A stretch of DNA of 64,000 nt from Lota lota (Eukaryota > Chordata > Actinopteri > Gadiformes > Lotidae): the NCBI GenBank assembly GCA_026745465.1, contig JACYXH010000826.1, positions 611,501-675,500 of the forward strand. The letters run 5' to 3'. Shown piece after piece: positions 1 to 13,612 of this stretch. The position numbers were made by a program, and so were the translations under genes. The notes beneath the pieces are model-generated. The model was not told the origin of the DNA, did no database searches, and saw nothing but the letters and a program-made list of their open reading frames with translations. Positions within the stretch are counted from its first letter, which is position 1. The number at the start of each line of letters is the position of its first letter.

Positions 1-319
1 CACAATAGCCTACATGCCGATATCCTTCAACCCGCATTCCCATGCCGGTTGTGTAGGCCTGTGTATTCCAACCTCAGGAGAAGCAGCACAGATGCCCGAA
101 CGTTATCCTGTCTCAACGTGTCCAAGAAGGGGAGTCTCCCAAAGCCTGCCCAGCCCTCCCCTCGTACATCTTCTCCCTCCTCCGTCGGGGCGACAGACAC
201 AACCACTGGCCTATAGCACCGTAGCCGACCCCTCCTGTGCCCTGCCCACCCTAGCGGTCCCTCACGAGCCCTGCCAATCCGCGACTGGGTGTAAAGTAGG
301 CCAAGCCGCTTCCTGGTTC

Positions 320-640
320 TCAGAAAGGAGGAGCTGGAAGTTGGAGTGGGCCAGCGAAGTCAAACAGGGGGGTAAACAGTCTGTGAGCCGGCGGTCTGCA
401 GGGAGGCGGTAGAGAGAGTGGGATCAGAACGACCGACACAGCAGGGAAAGGGGTGTTTCGCTCGGATAAATCTCCCCGTGTCCGTTCAGGTTGTCGAGTT
501 CTCTGAAAGGGGACACGCGCGCGCGTCGACCCCCGGCCGAGCAATTTGGGGGGAAACTCAGAGTGTGACGGAATAATTCAGGAAGTATTGAAGCCGGGCA
601 GGTGGGAGGCGACGAGGAAATACAGGTGACACACCGGCAT
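320..640. promoter_or_regulatory. CpG-rich block, possible promoter/5' exon
   Basis: This stretch is GC-rich and CpG-dense (for example the CGCGCGCG run near 509-516), unlike the AT-rich DNA around it. A plausible splice donor (CAG followed by GTGGGA) sits near 600-606. It could be the promoter and non-coding first exon of zbtb7b, whose coding exon begins with a splice acceptor 13 kb downstream, or of another gene running off the window. The sequence alone does not decide this. The open frames here show no recognisable protein. Confidence 0.35.
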
Positions 641-1678
641 ACAGGTAACTATTCTTCCACACTGACGGCTGATAGTAAAACAGCGGTCACAATCAGGCCT
701 ACCTTTTTAGTTAAATATAGTCAACATCAGTTAATGACACCGGAGTCTCGTCATCCCCCTCTTGGTTCTGATCAGGGTCACGAGAGGACTTATCACGTCA
801 TGGGTATTCGGTAACTCTCGGGTGACGCGTCGACTATTATTTCGCTTTCTCCGTAGTATAACACGCACTTGGTATTGTTTCGTGGAAATGGTTCGTGCAG
901 TATAATTGAAATAAAGCAATGTCCATTTATTTCAGAAAGACGTGCTTTGCCAAGGCTTGTTCGTTACCTGTGTGTCTGTAGCCAGGTGAGCGCGCGGGGT
1001 TGGCGCGGGCGGTTCTGGAGACTTGCATGCTAATTTTAGCCGCGAGTACCGGCTGACATCCAAAACCTAACCTGCTCTCACGCACATTCGCTGCCTATTG
1101 GCTTTCCATAGGTACATTCTGATGTCACCTTGCCTAGCTTACACAGTTTCCCTAACGTAAGTTACCTGCCTGTCAAAACCAAAAACCAACCAGTTTAAAA
1201 ACAACGTCATATTTGAATCTGAGCAGATGTCTGTTGTTGATTCGTTTTTTTTCATACACAGTTGGCGTATGGCTATTATGACATTCTTGTTGTACTAATG
1301 GGGCTGGGAGTGCTTTGTGTCACACCAGTGGGCTTGTAGGCTGGCTTTCTCCCACACGGTTGCTGACTTGCCCCTCTGACAGACCGGCTTAACCAGCTCA
1401 ACTGGCTTGGGTTTGGTCTCTCCTTGCCTGGGTTAAGGCTTGTTTGATTAAGGCCTCAGCCCACAGTAGCAGCCAGTGCACTTTATAATGCCATGGTGCA
1501 GGTTCAGGTGTTGCTAACCTTCACTTCTCACCCTGGGTCTTGAAGGGGCTCCAGGTTGTTAGACAGTGCAACAAAACTCACTGTTTGTGAGGCCAGCCAC
1601 GTTTTCCTGCAATTTAAGCACCAGACCTCTTGTATATCCCAATTTGTCTGTCCATCATTTTACTGTTTGTAAAGTTTT

Positions 1679-2020
1679 TTGTGTGTGCGTGTGTGTGTGT
1701 GTGTCTATGTTTGAACATCTGTGGTTATGTGTATGTTTGTGCCTGTGTGTTATAGCACAGTTTTGCCCATACATAAAAGAGACCGCCTAATCCATTATAC
1801 ATCCGTCTCTATATGTCCTCAGCTGACCTTCTCACTGCCAGCTCAGTTTCTTGTGGGTTAGGTAGCCCAGCCTTCTCTGCTTCAATACTTAATATCCTGT
1901 TCTCTCAGGGTACTATATGTATATTATTAGAATGTGTTGTCGGGACGATGCTTGTACCCCTCAAAAGTACTAACCTTACTCATATACACATGCATACCCA
2001 CATCTAGACCACAGATGTTG

Positions 2021-2072
<52 letters not shown>
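1679..2072. repeat. (GT)n microsatellites
   Basis: Two GT arrays are present: a short interrupted one at about 1679-1704 and a clean one of about 50 bp at 2023-2072, with unique sequence between them. Confidence 0.9.
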
Positions 2073-2075
<3 letters not shown>

Positions 2076-2206
2076 CAAATGCGCTCAAGGTGGGAGATAG
2101 CGTTTCCATCATTGTTCTTTGTTTCATTGTTTGAATATCTCTACTGAACACCTCAAAGTGGGAAGTGCAGAACCCATGGCTTCTTTCGCTGTTGTATTTA
2201 ACCCCC

Positions 2207-2321
<115 letters not shown>

Positions 2322-2575
2322 TGCTACTACGCCCTCCATCATATCGTCACATCGTATCTACGATGTAAAAATTGACATGTATAGACTTTGTATAAATGTC
2401 TCCTACACAAAGGAAAAAAGCTGCATGTTATTTGTATCTATCTTGGTTTCAGTTCAGTTCAATCTTTACGTTCCCTTGATGCATGTTGGAATTAGTTTGT
2501 TAAATTGGTATTGGCTTACATAATTTGCTTCCCTCCTCCAGGTGTGTTATCTCCCGACTCACCTCCAGTGACAGC

Positions 2576-2599
2576 GGGGGGGGGGGGGGGGGGGGGGGG
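2576..2599 (+). repeat. poly(G) tract, 24 nt
   Basis: An uninterrupted run of 24 G residues at 2576-2599. Similar runs occur at 11526-11544 (19 G) and 11849-11863 (15 G). They could fold as G-quadruplexes and are error-prone in assemblies. Confidence 0.9.
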
Positions 2600-2695
2600 T
2601 GAGGAAGAAGCTGGACGTGGGAGGACATCCTTTTTCACACCAACCTTTCCCTGTGTTTATGGACTGCAGGTATGAATTACTGAAGGCCTGTGAGA

Positions 2696-2814
<119 letters not shown>

Positions 2815-4903
2815 GTTACTGCTACTGTTAATGTCAGATGTGTAACGCTGTTCTGCAAAATGTAATATGTGCACCTAAATAAAGATGGAGTGTGTGAGTG
2901 TGCGTGTGTGCAATTTGTACACATTCATTGATTGTATGAATTGGTTTCTCTCATGTCTTAATGGTGCGTTTTTTGATAGATGGCATTGCAGAAACTCTGT
3001 GACTGTCTGTTCATCCATCTGTTGCCGTATGGTGCGATGGGCGTGTTCCTGTGACAAATCATGTGATGAATCTGTTGAGGAGTATGACCGGTGACTGGTG
3101 TGTGTCTGTGAAGCAGTGATGGGGAAGGGAGAAGTGATATCGAGTGGTCTGTAAATGGGGAGGAAACACACGCACACACGCACACACATACACACGTAAA
3201 CACACATACACATGAACACATTGCAGGAAATACATGAATTAGGGCATGTGACCCTTTTTATATGAATTCCCCCAGTTAGTAGAGCATACGTCTTTCGGTT
3301 TCATGCGCAGTGGGCGGTCGAGGATGTGAGGGGATGCTAATCATGCCCTTTGTTCCCTCTGGTTGTGTAATGTTTTCAGGGTCTTTCTCCTATGTTTCCC
3401 TTATTGCCTAACCCCTCACCACAAGCTGAAACCACCAAGCAGTCACTAACACTCTTGATCATCTCACAACATCCTTGACTCTAACCTTTGGACTTCGTCT
3501 TAGGTTCCTGAGCTCTGACTCTTTCCATCGCACTCCTCTCTCTTTGTAAAAGAAAAAACTCTTAGTACATAAAGTGAATGGAAAGTGAAGGCCCCAAACC
3601 ATGTTTTTATTGACACCATGGTTGCTATTTGAAAATCTTATAAACCACTTGAAACACCTGTTGGGTGTGAGTTCATGTAACAACATAAAAGAGCCAATGA
3701 CAATGAAGTTACCACTGCATTACATTTGAGGAGAGCATCTCTCTCCCTTTCAAGTGTTGTGTTACCGCACACTTGGAAAAACACCATCTTTACAGTTATG
3801 CTCTATACCGTTTGTCTCCATACGGGCCCTGATAGATAGAGAAATGGTTAACCCCCTAAGGTAGCTATAACCATTGGGTTCTCGCCCTCCCCCTCGACGA
3901 TGACGGGTGTCAATAGAGGAAGTTATGTGTCTTCCATTTCCTCTTTTCGGTCATGGGTTTCTCTACCATTTAGCAGCCCTGCCTCACCTCTCGACCACCA
4001 GCCTGCAGTCCCACGCCACCCAACTTCCACCAACGCCAAACGGACCATAGCAATTGGTCGCGACACTTACAGTAAAGCTTGGCGGCCCAGTACGTCAGAA
4101 TATTGTACAAAACAAAAGGGAGTGACAATGATTCAGCCCTTTGCGAAATGCCATGAGTGATTCAGTTTCAATTGAAGTGGGGGTTTATCATAAATAGCAC
4201 AGTGGAACAAGACTTTCAGAGAAAGAGAAGGTAAAACTGAAACATGGCGAAATGTTAAGACAGATCCTCGCTGTACATCTCCTTTAGGGCAGAAAGGTGT
4301 TCCAGGGTGTTGCATCACTACCCCATATATAGAGATGAATAAATATCATTCATTAGTCCATTTTACAACTTTTCATAAGTGTATTTATTTGGAGATCAAA
4401 AACAGCACATCAAAAACTATGACTGCCTCTAATGCAAACTCTTGATGAACCATGAATCAACTGTGGATCCATTATGGCCACCATCACTGCAAAGTTGCCA
4501 TTTGGCAAAATGAATGATATTTAAATGTTTTCATAATATGGTAACGTTGAACGATGTGGCCTTGCGTTAGTCAGTAAGCTGGCCTTGAGTTCCTCCATCA
4601 TGCATTTACAGTCAATCACATGTAAGACATGTAATGTCTGGCCACTAATTGCCTGTTTACACTAGGGGCTTTCTCACACGTTTTCACTATTTTCTGTCTC
4701 TCTTTAGGGTATTTTGTCTGTTCTGCTTTGTATTCTTATCAGCGTGTCTCATGATCCATATCGGCTTCTCTTCGCGTGGTCGTTCTGTCCCCGGCTAACG
4801 CAGGAACAGGAAGCTGATCAGGATCAGTTAGTTTTGCGACATTTTTGTGTTGGTGTGTATCTGTGTGAGCGAGAGAGATACTTTTGCAATACCATCCCTC
4901 CCT

Positions 4904-4904
<1 letters not shown>

Positions 4905-4947
<43 letters not shown>

Positions 4948-4978
4948 TTGCCAAATCATTTGGAGGCTCTGAACAGCT

Positions 4979-5019
<41 letters not shown>
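4905..5019. repeat. Paired (GT)n and (CA)n arrays in inverted arrangement
   Basis: A GT array of about 42 bp (4905-4946) is followed 35 bp later by a CA array of about 38 bp (4982-5019). The arms are complementary on one strand and could pair into a long hairpin. Confidence 0.9.
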
Positions 5020-5021
<2 letters not shown>

Positions 5022-6120
5022 AGTTCAGTTCCTGACAAAATGTAGTAAAATTTTTCACTATGATACTAAATATTAATAATAGTATATTCTTAAAAACAAT
5101 ATTTTACAATAATACGATGACATTATCAATTATTCAGTGCTTGCTTAAATAATCACAAATATAAGACCATTTGTATTTACAATATAAATGGCTCCACGTT
5201 ATTTGCTTCATCCTTCAGAGAGCTCATTCTATGTAACTAATCTGAATTGTGGTAAAAAAAAAACTTGCAGTACTTTTCCTTTCCTTTCTACTGTTTTAAC
5301 GAGACTTAATGATGAATGAAATTATATTCAAGATGGTCTGTTTGTGCTCGATCGGTTTTAATATAAACTATTTTATATGACCCATTTCTGCCCTTTTAAT
5401 CCACTTAACACACTTAACCGTTATTTTTATATATATATATATAGCGGTCGAGGTAAACGTCTGGTAATTGGTTTGATTTCTAAGCAATACACTTGCATTA
5501 TATAAAAAAAAGTAGTTACAATATTGTTATTGTATTGTTATATAATTATTAGTGGGTAAATGAAATATGGAGGTAACATATAAATAGTAGCGAAACAGTG
5601 GACATTATGGACATACAGACTTAACACACAGGTGTAGATAAAGGAATAGATACCAGCAGCATTATATGAATACATAAGGTATAATGGGTCTAAAAATATC
5701 CATGGTGTATCTAAAGATATACCTTGCAGTGGAGACATCATTTAGAAAGAGAGGGAACATACTAGCTGACTAATCATTGCGTTAACTGTAATATACAGAT
5801 GTATTAATACTTCCTGTGTATGCAACTATTTATGGTCCTGAAAGCAAAGAGCCCATTAGACACCAACCGCCAAAAGCATTTTCAGCTTTTTTGCAGAAAG
5901 AAAAGACTTCAAGAGAGTCGACAGAATATTAAAATCAAATATATAATGCTGGGTAAGGATTTAGTCTATGCAATGCATTCACTGAGTCTAAACACCAGGA
6001 CACACTTGCTAATTGCCTCTCCAATTCTAGTGTTAAAGGATGAGCTGACTTGTATCTAAACGGATCAACTGTTGAAGGAATCCATGCTGCTACTGTTGGC
6101 AATAACAGTTCATAACAGTT

Positions 6121-6154
6121 AACTTCTAGGTTGCACATTTGCAACCTAGAAGTT
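6121..6154. repeat. Perfect 15-bp stem-loop
   Basis: The arm AACTTCTAGGTTGCA (6121-6135) is followed by the 4-nt loop CATT and its exact reverse complement (6140-6154). The stem is shorter than a microRNA precursor and no host transcript is evident. Confidence 0.7.
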
Positions 6155-6258
6155 TATTCAATAGGATTTAAACTTTGGACACTGAGCAGTAAGAAAAAAG
6201 TGTGTGTGTACAAATAAAGATCTAACCTATCGCCAATGTATCGTTTCACATAAACTGG

Positions 6259-6261
<3 letters not shown>

Positions 6262-6296
<35 letters not shown>

Positions 6297-6508
6297 TGAC
6301 ACACAGACCTTAATGGGGGAAGAAACTGCTGACCAGATAAGGAGATCTAGAGCAATATGTGAAACAACTCTGTCAGCATGCCTTCTTGTGTGTGTGTTCT
6401 TTATCATGGTGAATCTCCCCTTTCAGTGGTGATAAAGCTGGCTGCTACCACAGTTCTCCTGACAACCTCCGCAAAAACATCACACACCTGCAGGGACTAT
6501 TGCTGCTT

Positions 6509-6549
<41 letters not shown>
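6262..6549. repeat. (GT)n microsatellites
   Basis: Two GT arrays lie at about 6262-6294 and 6510-6549, the second followed by a pyrimidine-rich tract. Confidence 0.9.
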
Positions 6550-6550
<1 letters not shown>

Positions 6551-7942
6551 CTCTCCTCTCACTCTTTGTTTTTGTTTTTCTGTGTCATCTTGTCACTGCC
6601 TTTCCCCCGTCTCTTTTATTTTTCTTTCTGTCACTCACCCCTTCTTCTCACTCGCCCCTGTAACAAAACCCCCTCTGCTCTGGTTTCATGGCTCCTTGCT
6701 AACACAGATTGTTAGAGTACAGGACTAGATATTCCTGTCTTAACCTTCCCCTCCTTCTCTTATCACTTCTTTGCATCTCGAGCCAGCCTCCCACTCACCT
6801 TTTCTTAATTTCCTCACTGCTGCGATCTCGTGTACCCCCCCCGTTCCCGCCCCTTCTTTTCTTTTCTTGAGTTTTCACGTTTGTGGAAAACAGACCTGCC
6901 CCATGTGCCTTTTGTTGTCTCTCCTCAAATCTCGCACCTTTTCTATTCTCCAAACTCCGATTTGTGTATTTTTGTTACTTCCCACACTCCACCTTTTGTG
7001 AAAGGACAACAAATGTAATGAGAAAGTGTATTTTCTCCATCCAACCAGACTTTGTTTGTTTTAGTGATTTGTAGATGTTGATATGTTGGTGTACTCGTGA
7101 GTAATGGACTCTAAAGCACAAAATGTTATTTGCATGACTATTTCAAATAATGAACAATTATATACCGTTAATCATACAGGGTTAATTATAATTAACTGTA
7201 TTTCCCAATCTTACTTTTTTAATTTGAAATGCATATTCATGTAGTAATGTGCTACATCATTAGGGCTTCTGGTTTTAAGCCTTGTTTATTTTCAACGTCG
7301 CCTGAGAGCATTGGGGTGAACTTTGTCCCAACTGTTTGTATAAAACAAAGCATTGTTTTAGCAGGAGGGGCAGGTGAGGGGTGCCTGTGTGTGTGTGTCT
7401 ATCCAAAATGTTTACGTCACACACTCTGTATGTGGGTCACCACACCACACATTGATAACACCGTGAGCCCACAGCAGCATTAGGGTGACCGGGTGGTGGG
7501 TCAGGGGAAGGCCTGGAATGACCGGGGCCTCCGTTCTCCACCAGCGGAATGAATAATGTAACACACACACACACACCACTGCCCCAGTTTATTGTAGGAC
7601 AGAATAGGGCTTGGTTGCAGGAACGCACTTTGGTTGAGAACATGCGCAAAAATCCCCCTGCCGTTCTTTGTGGTCGGGAAGTGGCAGGATGCAGCCATCG
7701 TACATCCACTTCTTCATCTTTGGCTTTTAACTAATTCAAATAGTAATTCAAATGTTGTATCTAACATGTTCTTGTATCTCGTAGTAGAATGCAAATTTCT
7801 CGACCAGGGGGCCCTGGTCGCAGAAGGTCCCGAGAGACAGGCTGGTTCTTTTATTTTTTTATCGCACGGCAAAGACAAATTATTCAAAGTCCTCCGTCGT
7901 TTGTGTCTAGTCAGCATTCTGGTTTCCCCCCCTGACTCTCAG

Positions 7943-7944
<2 letters not shown>

Positions 7945-7987
<43 letters not shown>
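7945..7987. repeat. (GT)n microsatellite
   Basis: A GT array of about 43 bp ending in GCACGTC. CpG-bearing sequence follows to about 8060. Confidence 0.9.
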
Positions 7988-7988
<1 letters not shown>

Positions 7989-8414
7989 ACGTCGTTGACG
8001 TCCTGCGCTTAAATGCTTCTACGCGGGGGCTGTTCTATATTGGGCTGAATGCAGCTTTGTGTTGTCAGACGTGTGTGCTCTCTCATCTAGCAACCCCCCC
8101 TCCCTCCACCGAAACGACCCCTCCTCACCCTCCTCCTACCCCACCCCATGCCCTATGTACCTCCTGAAGTCGGCTAGATGTATAGCGTTGTTGAGAGAAT
8201 GTTAGACGCTGGACATGGCAAGCAGGGAGGAAGAGGAGGGCAGAGAGGAAGAGGAGCACATGGAGAAGAAAGGGTACGAGGGTGACTTATTTTCAGACTC
8301 TTTAATAACGCTTTTTTATTGCTGTTTTTGGCAGTGTTTAGGTTCATGTGTAAGTGCATTGCAGTTGTAAATACACATATGAAATAACGTATAGAGGCTT
8401 TTACTCCGTTTTTC

Positions 8415-8522
<108 letters not shown>

Positions 8523-9871
8523 GGGGGTTAAATACAACTGGACATATTTTGAAGCTGTGCAAAAGAAACCATTGCCTTATGTTTATAATGGAGGCCATTA
8601 TGTTAACATGCCAGGTCTTAAAATTATCCATCAGAAAATAATTAAAAGTATTGCTTTTTTAAAACAAGGTGGAAATGTAAGGACATGGTTTATTTTCTGT
8701 GTCTATCCTTTGGAGGTCTAAGATTTAGATATATCTTCTTAGTAAGAGTTGGTATGACCAATCAACATCCATGGGCACGGGAACACTAGCAAAGCTCACA
8801 AATGCTCCCACACTTTCAGAGTGACTTTGGAAAACATCTGACATCAGAATTCAGCATTTGAAGAGCATTTCTCCCCTCGCTTGGCCACAGTTTTCTGTGA
8901 ATAGTGTAGTCACATTTTCCCCCTCTCTCTGAAGCCTGATATAATTGAGGAGGATTGGGAAAACTTAGTGTTTAACGGAAAGAAGAAAAAAAAGAACCGT
9001 AAATTCACATACAAACCTGAAGGGGTGTGTGTGTGTGTGCATGCGTGGGAATTTATTCATGTCTGTTTGTGAGAGAAGAGGTTATAATTCCAGACTAAAA
9101 GACATGAGACAATGACACACGTTGGAGACTGTATTATATCAACAGTACTGGGTCTTCTTAGGAGTTTCGTCTTTCACTTTACTGTGAACCAACATGTGTT
9201 AGAGGTCTAACGGAAAGTGCTATTTTGTGCCATTGAGAGCAGTGGTCTTGGTCAGGCAGGTGTGTGTATTTTTCTTTCTGATATTTACTTTATGTAATCA
9301 TTGATACCTAGAGAAGAATGGCAAGTATTAATTGTTTGATCATTTGTTGACTGGTTTTCTTTTTTGAGAAAAATAATAAATGTATAAAGAAATAATACTA
9401 TTTTATTATTAAGAAATGAATTCACCATGTTGAGGAAACCATGTTATTAACCATATTGTGAGGTAATTATTATAATTTTTAGTAGAAGACAAACTATTTG
9501 CAACAAAGCATTATTTGCTTAGGTACAGTTCACATACAAATATTCAATTCCCTTGCTGATGTCCAATCAACCATAACGTAACCAATGACACATTCAAGAT
9601 TACTTGAGTACATGTATATATGCTTGTTTATATGAATAAATGAACGTTGTATGTCAAATAGTGGGTCATTTGAGGTTTGCTGACTTGGTTGGCAAACTAG
9701 ACAAGTTGAAGAAAGGCAGTAACATAGCCTTGCTACTGCAAGTGAATTTAAGGGTGTGCCATTATTAAGTGACTCATTGCTGTTAAAGTGACAGGAATTT
9801 CTCTTTCTCTTCCAACACATCCCCTTTCTAAGGAATCTGCCTAAAATAACATGGTTGAACCGGCACCCAGG

Positions 9872-9996
<125 letters not shown>

Positions 9997-11333
9997 CAAA
10001 TTCATTTGGACTGCTGCGTGCTTCTTCTGAACCCCTGACTGTCATTGTTCTTTCCCTTTTCTTCACTAATGCTTTCCATTCCTTTGCCTCTCAGCTAAAA
10101 ATAACATTGAAGTATTTTGACGTAATTAGTCATATGTCATATGTGCATAATAGTCTCCAAAAAACCATCAAAAGTTATATTGTTTAACAGTGTCACAAAG
10201 TACATTTAGAACTTTGTAATGCTGGACATTCATCTGCAAATATGAGATCTGTATTTATCATAATTGCTAGGTAAATTATTTTTTAAGTAAATTACTTTGT
10301 GATTGTCAAATTAACTGCAAAAGATCTGTGTCAGAAACAAACTTCTAAACTTACAACTTCTAAAACACCACCAATATTTGAGTCATTTTGGTTCGAAAGA
10401 TGTATAAAGTTTGCTTTGAACCTGGTTTAACTAAATGCAGGTTCAAATTTGGCAATAGTGCAATAATATTCTTGTTCATTTGCTCTCATTACTTACCCAG
10501 CTGGAAGTCTTTCTGTTCATTATGAGTCACAACCGAAATACAATGTTGGTTCGGACATTGTTGTTCAAATATGACAGCAACTAGGGTGAGTATAGTTATT
10601 CTGAAAGAATTTGCTGTATTTTGCTGATGAACTGTTTGAAGTTGTGTTGTCTGATCTTCATCATCAGAGTCTGAGTTATATTAGTAAGACATGGGATTGA
10701 TGTAAACAAGTTATTGTAGTGATCCTACCATGATTTTCATACCTACTTGGCAGACAATTGAATAAGGCCATTCAACATTTTCAATTCATTTTTCATAGAG
10801 ACAAGGTTGATGTTACAGGCCGCAAATTTGTTTCCCACAGCACGCTTATGTAGCAGTACTCTCCTATATTAGAAAATAGCGAGTGTGACCCCGGTTCCCC
10901 TTTACGCAAAAACTGCAAAGACAGCTGGGGCTGACATGCCCCAGAGTCAAAGCCTAAAACTGCTTCTGACCATGGAGGTCTGAAAAGGGTGAAAAGCCCA
11001 AGTTGAAAATGTAGGCGACTTTGTTTCCTAGTCGAGAGAACTTCAAAGAGTGATTGCATGAACTGCACTCTGCAGTTCGTCTTCAGTTTTATGGGACTGT
11101 GTCAATGAAAACAGGGACGATAGGACCTTTGGAACATCTCAAACCAGGCCCAGGATGGTACTAGCAAGTGACAACGGCTCAAACAGAATAATTTAACCGT
11201 CAATGATAACTGAATAGGAAACACACAAGGAAACGATGTGTGTTTTTTAATTGTTTGATCATTATTGGAAGGGCGGGGTGCATGTACATATTACACATAG
11301 TAGAGGGAGACTGGCAACAAGAACACCACAGAC

Positions 11334-11337
<4 letters not shown>

Positions 11338-11371
<34 letters not shown>

Positions 11372-11655
11372 AATAGGGTGTGTTTTGAAGCAGGTTAGTC
11401 AGGTGTGTGTGTTGTTGTTGCACAGAGCTCTCTGAGCTAGGTTAAGACTATTATTGGATGGCCAGGGGGGCTGCCAGTTGCTATGGTAGGGAAATAAAAG
11501 AGAAGGAGGAGGGTGTGTGTGTGCAGGGGGGGGGGGGGGGGGGGTCTGGAGAGTCTGTTGTTTGTGGAAAATCAGGTCCGCTCAGGTGTGTGTGGGAGAC
11601 GTTGTCGAGCAGGTATAGAGAGAAGGTGAGCTGAGGACACCAGATAACTATTAGC

Positions 11656-11686
<31 letters not shown>
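11338..11686. repeat. (GT)n, poly(G) and (TAG)n cluster
   Basis: A GT array (about 11338-11367), a 19-nt G run (11526-11544) and a TAG trinucleotide array (about 11655-11686) lie within 350 bp. Confidence 0.85.
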
Positions 11687-12267
11687 TAATTCGTATAGTT
11701 TTTGTTATTGATGATAATAATAATATAACCGATTTTTATGTCTTAGACCTCACTTCCTTGAGAGAAATTGAGCAATAAGAGACACACACGAGCAATAAGA
11801 GAACATATATATCAAGTATATAAAGAAATGTCACCCTCTGATTTACTTGGGGGGGGGGGGGGGTTAATCAGTTCCTCGTTCTTGCAGTTGTTTGCCTTTC
11901 CCTCCTGCATCTTTTCACTTTCTTGTGCTTTTTTTCCTCCTGTCCTTTCTCATTTACCTGTCCTTTGGACTCTTCTCAGCCATATAATCAAACGGCAAAA
12001 AGTTCCTCATGATACCGAACCAACCGATTTATTTTGTGTCACTGCCTACATTACACTCCTAATTAAACACCAACATCACAGTTATACCTCTGTCTTTGAA
12101 GAGAAGTAACACTTTAGATAATTATTTTGCTCTTTTTTTTTTTATACAATATGTATACATTTCTGTTTGTCTTTATTTAAGTATATCTCTCTCCCTCGCC
12201 GCCATCTTGCATACTAAAACCGTCTTTCCCTCTCTTAGGGCAAAGCGGCTGGGAGGGATAATGGGTG

Positions 12268-12268
<1 letters not shown>

Positions 12269-12298
<30 letters not shown>

Positions 12299-12513
12299 GG
12301 CTAAGCCCATATTAAAAATGTGCCTAGCATGAAACTAGCACCTGTGTTTGAGTCACGATGATTGACAATTATCTGTAAACCAACTGGCAAGTAAACGGTA
12401 TCATAAACAGTCTGGCAAATAAACTGGGGGTGGCACTAGTTTCTAGAAACCGGTTGAGCCAGAAATCACTTTGGTATTTATTTAATAAATATGTTTATGT
12501 ATGTATAGTGTGC

Positions 12514-12593
<80 letters not shown>
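12269..12593. repeat. (GA)n and (TC)n arrays
   Basis: An interrupted GA array at about 12269-12299 and a pure TC array of about 80 bp at about 12514-12593. The latter lies just upstream of a foldback element. Confidence 0.9.
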
Positions 12594-12597
<4 letters not shown>

Positions 12598-12607
12598 TTT
12601 TTATATA

Positions 12608-12840
12608 TATGATAAGTTCAAGTAGTTAGAAAGTATTTTTTGTGTGCTCATCTAAAGTGAGGACTATCTACACCTTTAAAGTATTTATAAATTACATTTA
12701 AGGCTGTAAATCCCTTAAGTACCATTGCAGCATTATACCAAGTTATAAGTAGGAACAAGTAGTACGGCATAGATAGTCCTCACTTAAGATGAGCTCACAC
12801 AAAGGACTTCAATGCTTTCTAACTCCCTGAACTAATCATA
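12608..12840. mobile_element. Foldback MITE (non-autonomous DNA element)
   Basis: The ends are long inverted repeats. The left arm carries TCTAAAGTGAGGACTATCTA (12651-12670) and the right arm its near-exact reverse complement (about 12770-12789). Pairing extends outward through GTTAGAAAG (left) and CTTTCTAAC (right) to the element ends. There is no coding capacity. The structure is that of a short palindromic MITE; the superfamily is not assigned because the target duplication is unclear. Confidence 0.7.
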
Positions 12841-12856
12841 CATTGCAGCATTATTT

Positions 12857-13219
12857 AAGGGACACTGCAGGATATGTTAATTGGCGTTTGCCTGTCTTAC
12901 CCAGATTTAGACGAGTTGTTTAATTCGATATTCATAATTTCACATCCAGAAGGGGCGTTTTCTCGGTTAGCATTTGCTTTCTGTTGGCCTCTTCCATTGA
13001 CTTGCATAGTTACAGTAGCCTAGTTCCTGTTCGTGTGAGGGGAATACACTTTTATTTACTTTATAAAGATTAGTCGCTTATTCAAAACAAATGCAGACAA
13101 TATTTTAGTTTGTCTACAAACACAGATAATTCTGCACTATTTTCGGCTACCTGAGATGCGCCACTAAATCAGGGTAATACAGGCAAACGCCAATTTACAG
13201 ATATCTCACCATATCCCTT
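12857..13219. mobile_element. Second MITE-like element with terminal inverted repeats
   Basis: The left end begins AAGGGA and contains AATTGGCGTTTGCCTGT (about 12879-12895). The right end carries the reverse complement ACAGGCAAACGCCAATTT (about 13179-13196) and finishes TCCCTT. The arms align over about 40 bp with a few mismatches and enclose about 290 bp without coding capacity. It sits about 20 bp from the preceding foldback element. Confidence 0.65.
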
Positions 13220-13406
13220 TGTTTGCAAAGCATTGTTAACACTTTGTGATTAGTTTGTAAATAATCAATATGAATCACGCTTTATAAATGATCTTATTAA
13301 TCATTTATTACTGATTATGAATTTAGCTTTTTAATGAGCATTCATGTAGGAACACTGCTTTGTAAATTATGAATTCAATACTACAAAGTTGCAGTTATTA
13401 AAGTTC

Positions 13407-13408
<2 letters not shown>

Positions 13409-13441
<33 letters not shown>
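13409..13441. repeat. (AT)n microsatellite
   Basis: A pure AT array of about 33 bp, 170 bp upstream of the zbtb7b coding exon acceptor. Confidence 0.9.
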
Positions 13442-13443
<2 letters not shown>

Positions 13444-13612
13444 CGTTACTATTATTATTATTATAAATAATAATATAAAATAAAACTTGAATATCAAGGC
13501 AGATCATGACCTGATAATATAGACTGACACAGCAGAGTGATCCGTCCCGTACACCGATCGCCGGGTGTAGCAACTCACCTGTGGTTTCCCTCCGTTCCGT
13601 CTGCAGGTTGCC

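Noticed and set aside
3275-3310. tRNA-like AGTTAGTAGAGCATACG suggesting a tRNA-derived SINE head
   Set aside because: No B box or repeat tail follows at the expected distance.
3852-3872. CCTAAGGTAGC resembling the I-CeuI site/large-subunit rRNA
   Set aside because: Only 11 bases match and the flanks do not continue as rRNA.
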